NCBI GenBank assembly: GCA_016722515.1
Contig: JADKJE010000004.1
Coordinates: forward strand, 62,001-126,000
Reading direction: 5' to 3'
Origin: Alphaproteobacteria bacterium
GTDB taxonomy: Bacteria > Pseudomonadota > Alphaproteobacteria > Rickettsiales > JADKJE01
Length of the DNA stretch: 64,000 nucleotides
Shown here: positions 8,352 to 16,011 of the stretch, in pieces
How the letters are laid out: each line of letters begins with the position of its first letter
Numbering within the stretch: the first letter of the stretch is position 1
Notes under the pieces: model-generated
Databases searched by the model: none
Seen by the model: the letters and a program-made list of their open reading frames with translations, nothing else
What the model was told of the DNA's origin: nothing
Program-made: the position numbers and the translations under genes

Positions 8352-8735
8352 ATGAGAATCTTCATCAGCATGTTTATGGTTCTGGCACTCGTTATGGCAA
8401 CGAGCTTTCCAACCGCGTCTCATGCAATGATGCCTCATGATTCTGCGAAGGTAGAGAAAGCCGAAGCATCCTCAGAACATGGTGATTGCCACAAACAGGC
8501 TAAGGCCGAGCAATCCGATAAAACAGCACAGAACGATAAAGAATCTGGAAAATGCTGTGATAAAGGTATGTGCAAGTGCATCGGAAGCACCTGTCATAGC
8601 GGCCTGTCAAAGATTTTTGGCAACGGCAGTGAATCACTCTTTCGTTTAACTGCCAGCAAAAGCAGCTTCGGCTTCACCAATGATGTGGTGGAATCCGCGC
8701 TTTCCAATCGCTTAAAACGCCCTCCCAAAGCTTGA
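8352..8735 (+). CDS. CopL-like periplasmic copper protein
   Basis: 127 residues from ATG 8352. An N-terminal signal sequence (MRIFISMFMVLALVMATSF, cleaved near SHA) is followed by a His/Cys/Lys-rich stretch with GDCHKQAK, KCCDKGMCKC and STCHSG. The C-terminus NRLKRPPKA resembles the end of small periplasmic copper-operon proteins. Likely roles are copper binding or copper-responsive control of copAB, as described for CopL in xanthomonads. First gene of a five-gene plus-strand set. Family placement is by pattern and context only. Confidence 0.65.
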   Translation: MRIFISMFMVLALVMATSFPTASHAMMPHDSAKVEKAEASSEHGDCHKQAKAEQSDKTAQNDKESGKCCDKGMCKCIGSTCHSGLSKIFGNGSESLFRLTASKSSFGFTNDVVESALSNRLKRPPKA

Positions 8736-8808
8736 GTCCTATTGTCTGTATGACGCCCAAGCGCTTTCGCGCGTGGCGACTATTTTCAATGCAAATCAAG
8801 GATTAGTT

Positions 8809-10431
8809 ATGCGAACACATCATCCCCTGATGATGGCGTTGCTGATGGTAGGGTTTCTAGCCACTCCTGCACACGCCAAAACATCAGAATACACGCTTAC
8901 GATTGAGCGGTTGCCTGTAAACATTACTGGCAAACCAATCGAGAAAATCACCGTGAATGGGAGCATCCCAGCCCCCACGCTTCGCTTCACCGAAGGCGAT
9001 GAAGCGGTGATCCACGTCACCAATAAAATGGATGAACCAACCTCTATCCATTGGCACGGCCTGCTACTGCCCGACGCAATGGACGGTGTAACAGGGTTTG
9101 GAGGCTATAAGGCGATAGAGCCAGGGACGACCTTCACCTACCGTTTCCCCGTAAGGCAAACTGGCACTTACTGGTATCACTCGCATACCAGCGGTCAGGA
9201 ACAGGACGGGTTATATGGCTCGATTATCACTTCGCCTAAAGGCAAAGACCCGATTGCGGCGGATCGCGATTATGTCGTGGTGCTTTCCGATTTCTCCGAA
9301 GAACATTCCAGCGACATCATGGCGAATCTCAAAAAGTCGTCGGATTATTACGCCAATGCGCGGCTCACGGTTGGTGATTTCTTCGCGGATATAAAGGAGC
9401 GTGGGTGGGACAAGGCGTTCAAAGATGCCAAAGACTGGGGCGATATGCGGATGATGCGTACCGATCTGGCTGATGTCACAGGCTACACGTTCCTCACCAA
9501 TGGCAAATCGCCAAAACAAAACTGGACGGGGCTTTTCAAGCCAGGTGAGAAAGTGCGTCTGCGCTTTATCAATGCCTCGGCCATGTCATTCTTCGATGTG
9601 CGGATTCCTGGGTTAAAGATGAGCGTGGTGCAAGCTGATGGTCAGGGCATCGAGCCTGTTACAGTGGATGAATTCCGTTTCGCGCCTGCAGAAACCTACG
9701 ATGTGATTGTCACGCCGAAGGACGATAAAGCCTACACCATCGCTGCCGAGCCGATTGACCGCACGGGCTTCGCCATTGGCACGCTTGCCACTCGCGAAGG
9801 CATGAAGGGAGAAATCCCGCCAGCCCGTCCCCGCGCATTGCTCTCTATGGCCGATATGAACATGGAGATGATGATGAAGGACGACCCCGATATGGAAATG
9901 ACACCCGCCGATATGATTAGCGGCTGGGCGAAAACGGGAATGCCTGAAGGCCAGAAAGCACTTTCATACGCTGACTTGCGCTACGCGGGTGTGCAGAAAG
10001 ACCAACGCCAGCCGCAGCGCACCATCGACGTGCGTTTGGGCGGTAATATGGAACGCTACATCTGGACGATTAACGAAAAGAAATTCTCGGAGGCCGAACC
10101 CATCCGCCTGAAATATGGCGAGCGTGTACGCCTCAACTTCACCAACGAAACCATGATGGCGCACCCGATGCACCTGCATGGCATGTTTGTGCAGTTGGAG
10201 AACGGCCAGCCTGCGGCAAAGCTACCCAACAAGCATACGGTGATTGTGCCACCAGGTGGGTCATACTCTGTGCTGGTGACAGCGGATGAAATCGGCGAAT
10301 GGGCGTTCCACTGCCATCTGCTCTATCACATGGCCAGCGGCATGATGCGTCAGGTCGTCGTCGCCAAGCTCGATGCGGCGGATGTGCCTGCTACAGAAAC
10401 CAAAGCCAATGGAGGCCACCATGCACAATAA
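8809..10431 (+). CDS. copA: Copper-resistance multicopper oxidase CopA
   Basis: 540 residues from ATG 8809, six bases after AAGGA. A signal peptide ends near AHAK. The four copper-ligand motifs are in order: HWHG (81-84), WYHSH (122-126), HPMHLHG and HCHLLYHMASGM at the C-terminus. A Met-rich insert with MADMNMEMMMKDD and DMEM is typical of CopA and binds Cu(I). The periplasmic enzyme oxidises Cu(I) to Cu(II) and limits toxicity. All ligands are present, so it should be active. Neighbours copB, a cupredoxin and a Cys-rich lipoprotein support a resistance operon. Confidence 0.95.
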   Translation: MRTHHPLMMALLMVGFLATPAHAKTSEYTLTIERLPVNITGKPIEKITVNGSIPAPTLRFTEGDEAVIHVTNKMDEPTSIHWHGLLLPDAMDGVTGFGGYKAIEPGTTFTYRFPVRQTGTYWYHSHTSGQEQDGLYGSIITSPKGKDPIAADRDYVVVLSDFSEEHSSDIMANLKKSSDYYANARLTVGDFFADIKERGWDKAFKDAKDWGDMRMMRTDLADVTGYTFLTNGKSPKQNWTGLFKPGEKVRLRFINASAMSFFDVRIPGLKMSVVQADGQGIEPVTVDEFRFAPAETYDVIVTPKDDKAYTIAAEPIDRTGFAIGTLATREGMKGEIPPARPRALLSMADMNMEMMMKDDPDMEMTPADMISGWAKTGMPEGQKALSYADLRYAGVQKDQRQPQRTIDVRLGGNMERYIWTINEKKFSEAEPIRLKYGERVRLNFTNETMMAHPMHLHGMFVQLENGQPAAKLPNKHTVIVPPGGSYSVLVTADEIGEWAFHCHLLYHMASGMMRQVVVAKLDAADVPATETKANGGHHAQ

Positions 10432-11155
10432 GCGTTTACTTATGGCACTCAGCCTCACTACTGCACTCGCACAGCCTGCATTCGCGGCGGATCATTCTGC
10501 CCACGCAGATATGGCTGCAGAGCATGGCGGCGGGATCTTCCACATGTTCCGTTTGGAAACCGATGCTGGGAGCAATACCGATGGAACGCCGCTTCAAAGC
10601 TGGGATTTGGATGGGTGGATCGGTACGGATGAAAACAAGCTCTGGATAAAATCAGAGGGTGAGCGTGCCGATAGCAAGCTGGAAAGTGCTGAGTTTTTGG
10701 CACTCTATAGCCGCAACATCTCGACATTCTGGGATGCACAGGCAGGGATTCGCTACGATACCAAGCCCGAATCTACTGCATACCTGACACTTGGGATTAA
10801 CGGGCTTGCCCAGCAATGGTTTGAAACTGAAGCACATCTTTTCGTCAGTGAACATGGCGATGTCACAGCGCGGCTGCGGCAGGAAAACGACCTTCTTCTG
10901 ACACAAAAGCTGATTTTGCAGCCTTATGTTGAAGTCAATCTCTCAGCACAAGATGTCCACGAACAGGACATTGGTGCGGGCGTGACAGACGGGCAGATAG
11001 GCTTGCAAACGCGCTACGAATTCACCCGAAAATTCGCACCGTATGTGGATGTCCACTATGGCCGAAAATTCGGTGAAACCTCCTCCATTGCCAAAAGTAA
11101 CGGGGAAAATAACGACGAGCTAGTTGGCTCTTTCGGCCTGCGACTGATGTTTTAA
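10421..11155 (+). CDS. copB: Outer-membrane copper-resistance protein CopB
   Basis: 244 residues from ATG 10421, which overlaps the copA end by 11 bases and has GGAGG in front. Signal peptide ends around FAAD, then a short His/Met-rich stretch (HSAHADMAAEHGGGIFHMF). The CopB body contains WDLDGWIGTDENKLWIK and alternating strands ending in Phe (SFGLRLMF), as expected for an outer-membrane barrel. CopB sequesters or exports copper across the outer membrane with CopA. The Met-rich N-terminal part is shorter than in plasmid CopB proteins. Confidence 0.92.
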   Translation: MHNKRLLMALSLTTALAQPAFAADHSAHADMAAEHGGGIFHMFRLETDAGSNTDGTPLQSWDLDGWIGTDENKLWIKSEGERADSKLESAEFLALYSRNISTFWDAQAGIRYDTKPESTAYLTLGINGLAQQWFETEAHLFVSEHGDVTARLRQENDLLLTQKLILQPYVEVNLSAQDVHEQDIGAGVTDGQIGLQTRYEFTRKFAPYVDVHYGRKFGETSSIAKSNGENNDELVGSFGLRLMF

Positions 11156-11180
11156 TCAACTAACTATAAAGGAAAATCTT

Positions 11181-11846
11181 ATGAAAAAGCTACTACTCAC
11201 TACCGCGCTAATGCTGGCAACAACACCTGCATTCGCGGCTGAATTCACCATCAAGGAAGTCACAGACTATGATGCGAAGAAACAAAACTTCTTCTCACCT
11301 GATAAACTGACTATCCAGCCTGGTGATACTGTCACGTTTGAAAACGCGCAGGATGAAGCACATCAGGTGATGTTTGTGAGCGTTCCCAAGGGCGTGGATG
11401 AAATGATTATGTCACCGATGCAGGAAAAGAAAGGCGACAAGTTCACCTACACTTTCACCGTGCCAGGAACCTATAAATATCACTGCCACCCGCATGAAGC
11501 ACTCGGCATGGATGGGGTGCTGATTGTGGGTGCGCCTTCAAAGGCAGGTGAAACCAAAAATGTGGATCACCACAAGCTGACGAAGAAGTTGGAAAGTGGC
11601 GAAGCAGCACCTGCAGGCGGTGGCGTTGTCGCTACTGGAAAAGTAGTGAGTGCTGACGAAGCAAAACATACCATCAAAATCAAGCATGATCCGATTAAAT
11701 CGTTGGGTTGGCCAGTGATGACGATGACATTCACTGCGGATAGTGGCGTTGACTTGTCCAACGTCAAAGAAGGTGATGCCGTTTCCTTTACGCTGAAGCC
11801 AGCGGGCAAGGATGACTACACGATTTCAACTATCAAAAAGAACTAA
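11181..11846 (+). CDS. Cupredoxin-CusF fusion, periplasmic copper carrier
   Basis: 221 residues with a signal peptide (to AFAA). Residues 21-118 form a plastocyanin/pseudoazurin-type domain; likely type 1 copper ligands are H61, C102, H105 and M110 (HCHPHEALGM). After a linker, residues about 150-221 form a CusF-like domain with H169, W177, M180 and M182. The spacing is identical to E. coli CusF H36-W44-M47-M49, which binds Cu(I) and Ag(I). It may pass copper between the oxidase and an exporter. AAGGA precedes the start, and the gene follows copB by 25 bases. Confidence 0.85.
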   Translation: MKKLLLTTALMLATTPAFAAEFTIKEVTDYDAKKQNFFSPDKLTIQPGDTVTFENAQDEAHQVMFVSVPKGVDEMIMSPMQEKKGDKFTYTFTVPGTYKYHCHPHEALGMDGVLIVGAPSKAGETKNVDHHKLTKKLESGEAAPAGGGVVATGKVVSADEAKHTIKIKHDPIKSLGWPVMTMTFTADSGVDLSNVKEGDAVSFTLKPAGKDDYTISTIKKN

Positions 11847-11869
11847 CCACCAACCAAAGGAGATTTGTT

Positions 11870-12178
11870 ATGTTTAAGAAACTATTGCCTATCATTCTGC
11901 TCGTTTTTGTAACTGCCTGTGCCAACACGAAGGGTGGTTCAATGTCTGGTATGGACATGAAAATGCCATGCTGTGAAAAATGTGAGTGTTGCAAGGACGG
12001 AAAATGCGGTGAGTGCTGCAAATCTGGCGAATGCAAATGCTGTAAAGACGGCATGTGCAAAATGTGTATGGGTAAAATGGAAGGCATGTCTTCCATGAAA
12101 GAAGGTGAGCAATGCGAAATCTGCGCTAAATCTGAAAAAGAATCGATGCAAAAGAAGCATGAAGGAATGAAGCATTAA
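11870..12178 (+). CDS. Cys-rich metallothionein-like lipoprotein
   Basis: 102 residues. The signal sequence ends in a lipobox VTAC (Cys17), so the mature protein should be lipid-anchored. The rest is dominated by Cys, Lys, Met and Gly, with repeated KCECCKDGKCGECCK-type pairs and MCKMCMGKMEGM. The Cys pairs suggest multiple Cu(I) thiolate sites. It is the last gene of the copper set, ended by a perfect hairpin. I know no named family for it; metal binding is inferred from composition and neighbours. Confidence 0.75.
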   Translation: MFKKLLPIILLVFVTACANTKGGSMSGMDMKMPCCEKCECCKDGKCGECCKSGECKCCKDGMCKMCMGKMEGMSSMKEGEQCEICAKSEKESMQKKHEGMKH

Positions 12179-12183
12179 AGGTA

Positions 12184-12213
12184 GTAGGCAGGGCTGTTTA
12201 CAGCCCTGCCTAC
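12184..12213. terminator. Perfect hairpin ending the copper cassette
   Basis: GTAGGCAGGGCTG, loop TTTA, CAGCCCTGCCTAC: a 13-base-pair stem without mismatch. It lies between the convergent lipoprotein gene and the leftward phage gene ending at 12223, so it can stop both. No long T run follows on either strand. Confidence 0.7.
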
Positions 12214-12222
12214 TTACTAATA

Positions 12223-12795
12223 TCAGAAGGTATATGAATTCTTTGTTTTTCTAAATGACTCCACCAACTCATCGAGTGCCTCACGCAGGCGGATCATCCC
12301 GTAACCTTTGCGCCACCGTCTGGCAGCCTCGTACTCGTTGAGGCATTCCCCGTAGCAACAGATCTGCCGCACCATGCTGCGTGATTCATTATTGAGCGGC
12401 CTGAGCAGACGGTCGTGCAGATGCACGGCCTCGATCTGTATCTCCAGCGGGTATGCGCCGGGGTTGATGCCTTTATCGAACACCATTGGCACCAGCTCAC
12501 GCGACAGGCGCGGGTGCGTCTTCTCATGGTTGCAGGCAATGCGGTCGGCAGCACGGTATTGCGCGTCGTTGATGCCGCGCCGGTCAGCCTCGCGCACGCC
12601 GTTCTCCTCATCAATCTTGTAGAGGCGGTGGTATTTATCGATGGGGCGTTTATCACGCACCCGCGTGGCCGTGGTCTTGCGGTCGAGATACACCGTCTCC
12701 AGCTTCACCTTTGCCTGAAACTCCGGCGTGCCGCGATCCGCCTCCAGTTGGATGGCGTGCGTGCGTTGGCGTGGTTTGCGTTGCTTTTTTCCCAT
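12223..12795 (-). CDS. Phage protein, possibly DUF6456-like
   Basis: 190 residues from ATG 12795, which shares one base with the TGA of the upstream gene (TGATG coupling); GTG 12798 is an alternative. The N-terminus is very basic (GKKQRKPRQR). The C-terminal half, with MVRQICCYGECLNEYE then MIRLREALDELVESF, recalls the DUF6456 pattern of alphaproteobacterial phages and regulators. Last gene of the leftward early set, where antiterminator-like or replication accessory genes are common. Function is not established. Confidence 0.65.
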   Translation of the reverse strand: MGKKQRKPRQRTHAIQLEADRGTPEFQAKVKLETVYLDRKTTATRVRDKRPIDKYHRLYKIDEENGVREADRRGINDAQYRAADRIACNHEKTHPRLSRELVPMVFDKGINPGAYPLEIQIEAVHLHDRLLRPLNNESRSMVRQICCYGECLNEYEAARRWRKGYGMIRLREALDELVESFRKTKNSYTF

Positions 12796-13565
12796 CACCG
12801 AAGCCCCATTGCATAGACTTCTTTGGCAAAATACTTCCAGCTGCGCGGCGGCTCGCTATGCGTCTGCAGGTTACGCATCAGCAGTTCGGCAATGACGGGC
12901 AGGATGTGCTGGAAGGGATCAATGCCGCTATCAATCCATTGGCGGATGATTTCGTAGTCGCCGGGCGGCTGAAGTTTGTGCTGCGTGAATATTTCTACGA
13001 GCTTGGCACTGAATGCCCCAGCGTCCTGTTCGTTGAATGGATGGCGAAGTTGTCCACAGTTTCTGCCGAGCCTATCTGATCTATTATTCTTAAATTTAGA
13101 TATAGATATAGATAGCAGGTGAGAAGTGATGTGGTTCGCATCCACCCCCGCATCTGCGAACAACGATGGTTCGTATGCGCTTTGCATATGCGGCAGCGAT
13201 GCATCCGCATTTGCTATCTGATTGTTTTTATTGGATTCACCCTGCCATCTGGCATTGGCATTTTGCCGTTTGCTATCGCGCTTTGCTTCGGCCTTTTGGT
13301 ATTCATGGATTAAACGCTTCTGAGTGAGTAAGTGTGGGGGGTGTTTTTGCAAAAATGCCCCCAGGGTTTCGCGTATCTTCTTCCACTTATTCACATGCAA
13401 ACCAAGCAGTCGGGATAATTCTTTGTCGTCATCGCGTAAGTATCCACCACGCATCCACATGAAGCAGAGCAGCCGCATATACGCGCCTTGCTCTTCCAGC
13501 GACAAATGCTGCGTGTCAGCCAGATACGCTTCGGTAAAAAACGGCATGTAAAAATGCTTGGTCAT
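12795..13565 (-). CDS. DUF1376 (YdaU-type) phage replication-associated protein
   Basis: 256 residues. The N-terminal ~90 residues carry the DUF1376 pattern: FYMPFFTEAYLADTQHLSLEEQGAYMRLL, a second helix around MRGGYLRDDDKELSRLLG, and WKKIRETLGAFL. The middle is a low-complexity, Asn-rich linker; the C-terminus has IRQWIDSGIDPFQHILPVI and SWKYFAKEV. Proteins of this family sit in the replication region of lambdoid prophages, in place of gpO-like initiators. The ATGA overlap with the TSCPD-like gene upstream shows an operon. Confidence 0.85.
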   Translation of the reverse strand: MTKHFYMPFFTEAYLADTQHLSLEEQGAYMRLLCFMWMRGGYLRDDDKELSRLLGLHVNKWKKIRETLGAFLQKHPPHLLTQKRLIHEYQKAEAKRDSKRQNANARWQGESNKNNQIANADASLPHMQSAYEPSLFADAGVDANHITSHLLSISISKFKNNRSDRLGRNCGQLRHPFNEQDAGAFSAKLVEIFTQHKLQPPGDYEIIRQWIDSGIDPFQHILPVIAELLMRNLQTHSEPPRSWKYFAKEVYAMGLR

Positions 13566-13888
13566 GGCACCTCCACTTCGGGAAGCGAGATGAGCAGTTC
13601 AATGATCGCGCCGATCACCGACGCAGACGATCCATCTGCCTTGCGCGGCAGGGAATCATACAGCGTGTGCGGTGAGGTAAAACGCTGCAGCAGGTGTGAG
13701 ATCAGTACGCACGCATCCTGGGTAATATGGTAGAGGGCGCTGTCAGGTCGCGGCCCGTTCAGCCAGACCTCGCCGATCCGCCCGTTTGTGTAAAAGCCGA
13801 TGGTCAGTTGATAGCGCACGCCATCGAACACCAGCTCCATGCTCTGGTTTTTCCTGCGGGGGGAGAGTGGCTGGCGCTCGTCGTTCAT
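13562..13888 (-). CDS. TSCPD-like phage protein
   Basis: 108 residues. Residues about 18-100 show the pattern of the TSCPD domain known from the C-terminus of B12-dependent ribonucleotide reductases: YQLTIGFYTNGRIGEVWLNG, then ACVLISHLLQRF, then a loop and SVIGAIIELL. Small stand-alone versions recur in alphaproteobacterial prophages beside early genes. It overlaps both neighbours by four bases (ATGA), so it belongs to the early operon. Role unknown. Confidence 0.75.
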   Translation of the reverse strand: MNDERQPLSPRRKNQSMELVFDGVRYQLTIGFYTNGRIGEVWLNGPRPDSALYHITQDACVLISHLLQRFTSPHTLYDSLPRKADGSSASVIGAIIELLISLPEVEVP

Positions 13889-14166
13889 GCTGCATCCGCT
13901 TTTTCTTTCGCTGGCAGGAAACGTTTGCGGAGCGCGAACCGTGGATCGAGCAATGCCTGCACATCGGGGGGAACATTTTCGAGATCGTAATAATCATCGG
14001 GGCGGACGGCACCCATCGTGATGAAGTAAATGCGCACCACCACGTCTGGGTCTAGAATGCGTCCATGCTTGATGTGCCGATTAATGGTCGAGACAGAGCA
14101 GCCGACCATCGATGCGAGTTCGGATTGCTTCATTCCCACTAATTTGAGCCAATGGTGCAATTTCAT
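13885..14166 (-). CDS. Cro-like helix-turn-helix regulator
   Basis: 93 residues from ATG 14166; an in-frame GTG at 14172 is possible. The N-terminal helix-turn-helix reads MKQSELASMVGCSVSTINRHI with a basic flank. It is the first gene of the leftward early operon and is transcribed divergently from the repressor at 14261, the standard position of Cro. The tail (DVQALLDPRFALRKRF) resembles no known domain. Confidence 0.8.
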   Translation of the reverse strand: MKLHHWLKLVGMKQSELASMVGCSVSTINRHIKHGRILDPDVVVRIYFITMGAVRPDDYYDLENVPPDVQALLDPRFALRKRFLPAKEKADAA

Positions 14167-14260
14167 GACCACTAATTCGCACTAAATGCAATTTTCTGTC
14201 AATGGGATTTTTCCGCTAAGGACTTGACAGGATTTTGCCGTTACGGTAAAAAGCGGGACT
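14167..14260. promoter_or_regulatory. Divergent cro/repressor operator-promoter region
   Basis: For the rightward repressor, TTGACA at 14224-14229 and TAAAAA at 14247-14252 are 17 bases apart. An almost perfect inverted repeat TTTTGCCGT-T-ACGGTAAAA at 14233-14251 lies between and over the -10, a likely operator. The predicted start point is nearly at ATG 14261, so the repressor mRNA would be leaderless, as for lambda cI from its maintenance promoter. The leftward promoter is less clear. Confidence 0.6.
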
Positions 14261-14845
14261 ATGACCACAAACAACATCGCATACCTACGCAGGCGGCGGA
14301 ATCTCACGCAAAAGCGGCTGGCCGATATGATCGGCATTCCGGCCTCCACCCTGAATCGCATTGAGACGGGCGAAACTGAGGGCTTTGAGAAGTATCGCGC
14401 ATTGCTTGCCAAGGCGCTCAGCTGCGCCCCGGAAGCGCTGGACGCGCCTGAGCTTGACCTGCCCAGCACACCCATCACCGGCTTTATTAAATACAAGACC
14501 TTCATCAAGGAAATCGCTGAAAAACAGCGCGAGACCGTGGATGCCATCCCCGGACTGCCAGAGACGGCAGAGGTGCTTAAAATCAAGACTTCCGATCTCG
14601 TGCCGTATCATGGGGCGAACGACCTTCTGTATTTCGACGGCGCACCTCAGCGAAACGAGCGACTCTTCCTAGACCGCGAATGCGTCCTGACGCTCGACAC
14701 CAAGAAGCGTGGTGAGCGTTTGCTGGCTTGGGTTTCCAAGGGCGGCAAGGAAGGTCGTTACATCCTGCATCCGCAAGGCGGAACGCTGATGATGGATGTC
14801 AAAATTCTTGCAGCGCACCCCATCCTGCACATCAAACGCGCTTAA
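14261..14845 (+). CDS. Prophage repressor, XRE N-domain with S24-like C-domain
   Basis: 194 residues. An XRE helix-turn-helix at the N-terminus (NLTQKRLADMIGIPASTLNRIE) and a C-terminal beta-rich domain in the position of the LexA/S24 dimerisation domain. The usual serine protease motif with catalytic Ser is not visible; the equivalent place reads LVPYHGANDLLYF. It may therefore not self-cleave under RecA. Divergent from cro, with an operator in between. Likely keeps the prophage silent. Confidence 0.8.
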   Translation: MTTNNIAYLRRRRNLTQKRLADMIGIPASTLNRIETGETEGFEKYRALLAKALSCAPEALDAPELDLPSTPITGFIKYKTFIKEIAEKQRETVDAIPGLPETAEVLKIKTSDLVPYHGANDLLYFDGAPQRNERLFLDRECVLTLDTKKRGERLLAWVSKGGKEGRYILHPQGGTLMMDVKILAAHPILHIKRA

Positions 14846-14989
14846 TCCTGATTCTTTGCCGAAGCGGCAATAAACCACTGTTATTTCAGTGAAATATTTT
14901 CTTTGATTGCAATTTTTCTATAGACAAATAATTGCGCTATCTGCTACCGAATCCTACCCATAGGCAACTTTATGGGAGGTAAAACACCG

Positions 14990-15202
14990 ATGGCTATAAA
15001 AGAAAAATTGCAAAAATGGCTTACGCGGCTGACATGGCGACAAGCCTTCCACTTCATCATCGCCAGCTTCTTCATGCTGTTATTTGCAGCTTTCTTTGAC
15101 TGGCTGATTATCAATTGGATCAGCGGGTGCTGCGAAGGCGGCGTATGTATTCCTGAGTGGCTGTACCCCAGTTGCAAAGCGGATGGAGGCAGCCATGATT
15201 GA
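14990..15202 (+). CDS. Small membrane protein
   Basis: 70 residues from ATG 14990, with GGAGG about ten bases upstream; ATG 14972 is an alternative. One strong transmembrane segment (AFHFIIASFFMLLFAAFFDWL) after a basic amphipathic N-terminus, then a short Cys-containing tail (SGCCEGGVC). No family recognised. It overlaps the following XRE gene by eight bases and lies just after the repressor, a place where superinfection-exclusion proteins occur, but this is only a contextual guess. Confidence 0.55.
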   Translation: MAIKEKLQKWLTRLTWRQAFHFIIASFFMLLFAAFFDWLIINWISGCCEGGVCIPEWLYPSCKADGGSHD

Positions 15203-15563
15203 TGAAAATGACATCAACCAGTACGCTGCGCGCCAGCTACTCATGCTTCGCCAGACCACTGGCATCAGCCAGAAGCGGCTGGGCGAGGAAGTCGAGCTAT
15301 CGCCGCAACAGGTTCAGAAATACGAACGCGGCCATAATCGTCTGTCGGTCGGCAAGGCCATGCAGTTTGCCGAGGCGTTCGATGTGTCGATCCTTGTTTT
15401 TTACCCGCCGCGCGGTGATTGCCAATCCACCGAACCCTTGCCGCCACCCACCATGCGGATCATCCGTCTGCTCACGCGCATTCCTGCAGAATGTTACGAT
15501 GACGTGTATCAGGTAGTTAAAGCCATCGCCAATATCACCACCCGCGACGATGTGGAGGAATGA
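15195..15563 (+). CDS. XRE-family transcriptional regulator
   Basis: 122 residues from ATG 15195, preceded by GGAGG. Classic Cro/CI helix-turn-helix: LLMLRQTTGISQKRLGEEVELSPQQVQKYERGHNRLS. The C-terminal part ends in a short helix (YQVVKAIANI) and acidic residues. This form is common in alphaproteobacterial genomes and prophages. Placed between the repressor and the excisionase-like gene, it may control lysogeny or integration. Confidence 0.85.
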   Translation: MIDENDINQYAARQLLMLRQTTGISQKRLGEEVELSPQQVQKYERGHNRLSVGKAMQFAEAFDVSILVFYPPRGDCQSTEPLPPPTMRIIRLLTRIPAECYDDVYQVVKAIANITTRDDVEE

Positions 15564-15565
15564 GC

Positions 15566-15925
15566 ATGGCAACCATCGACCTCGATAATCTTCAAGCCAC
15601 TGACATCACGCCCACGCTCAACGCATTGCACCGTTTTTTCATGGCGCATGGCATCACGGTGGTGACGGACAATCTCTTCCTGAAGCCGGAGCATCTGGCG
15701 CAGCGGTGGGAGCTATCGATCAGCTGCCTCAACAACTGGCGTTTCACTGGTGGCGGGCCGATCTACATTAAAACCGGCCCCGGCCCGAAAGCGAATGTGC
15801 GTTATCCCATCCTCGGTGCGGGCGGTGTGCTGGAGTTTGAGCAGCAGCGGTGTTTCCGCTCCACCACCGAGGAATCGCAACGGTTGGCGGCATCCAGCGA
15901 AAGCGGCAGGAGTCAAGCGGTTTAG
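15566..15925 (+). CDS. Helix-turn-helix protein, possible excisionase/AlpA-like
   Basis: 119 residues from ATG 15566, seven bases after GGAGG; ATG 15560 is too close. The central part reads FLKPEHLAQRWELSISCLNNWR followed by a wing with GGGPIYIK and a strand VRYPI. This is a MerR/AlpA-type winged helix as in excisionases and helper regulators of P4-type integrases. It ends 86 bases before the integrase start, which supports a directionality role. Confidence 0.7.
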   Translation: MATIDLDNLQATDITPTLNALHRFFMAHGITVVTDNLFLKPEHLAQRWELSISCLNNWRFTGGGPIYIKTGPGPKANVRYPILGAGGVLEFEQQRCFRSTTEESQRLAASSESGRSQAV

Positions 15926-16011
15926 ATGGCTGGAATAGCTCATAAATACGTTGATGTTCAACCCCTTAAGAGCGGTAGTGACCCTGTCATAACCACTGAA
16001 AGGAGCGAACC

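Noticed and set aside
8003..12220. Copper cassette as a transposon
   Set aside because: No transposase, terminal inverted repeats or target duplication found at the borders; only terminators are visible.
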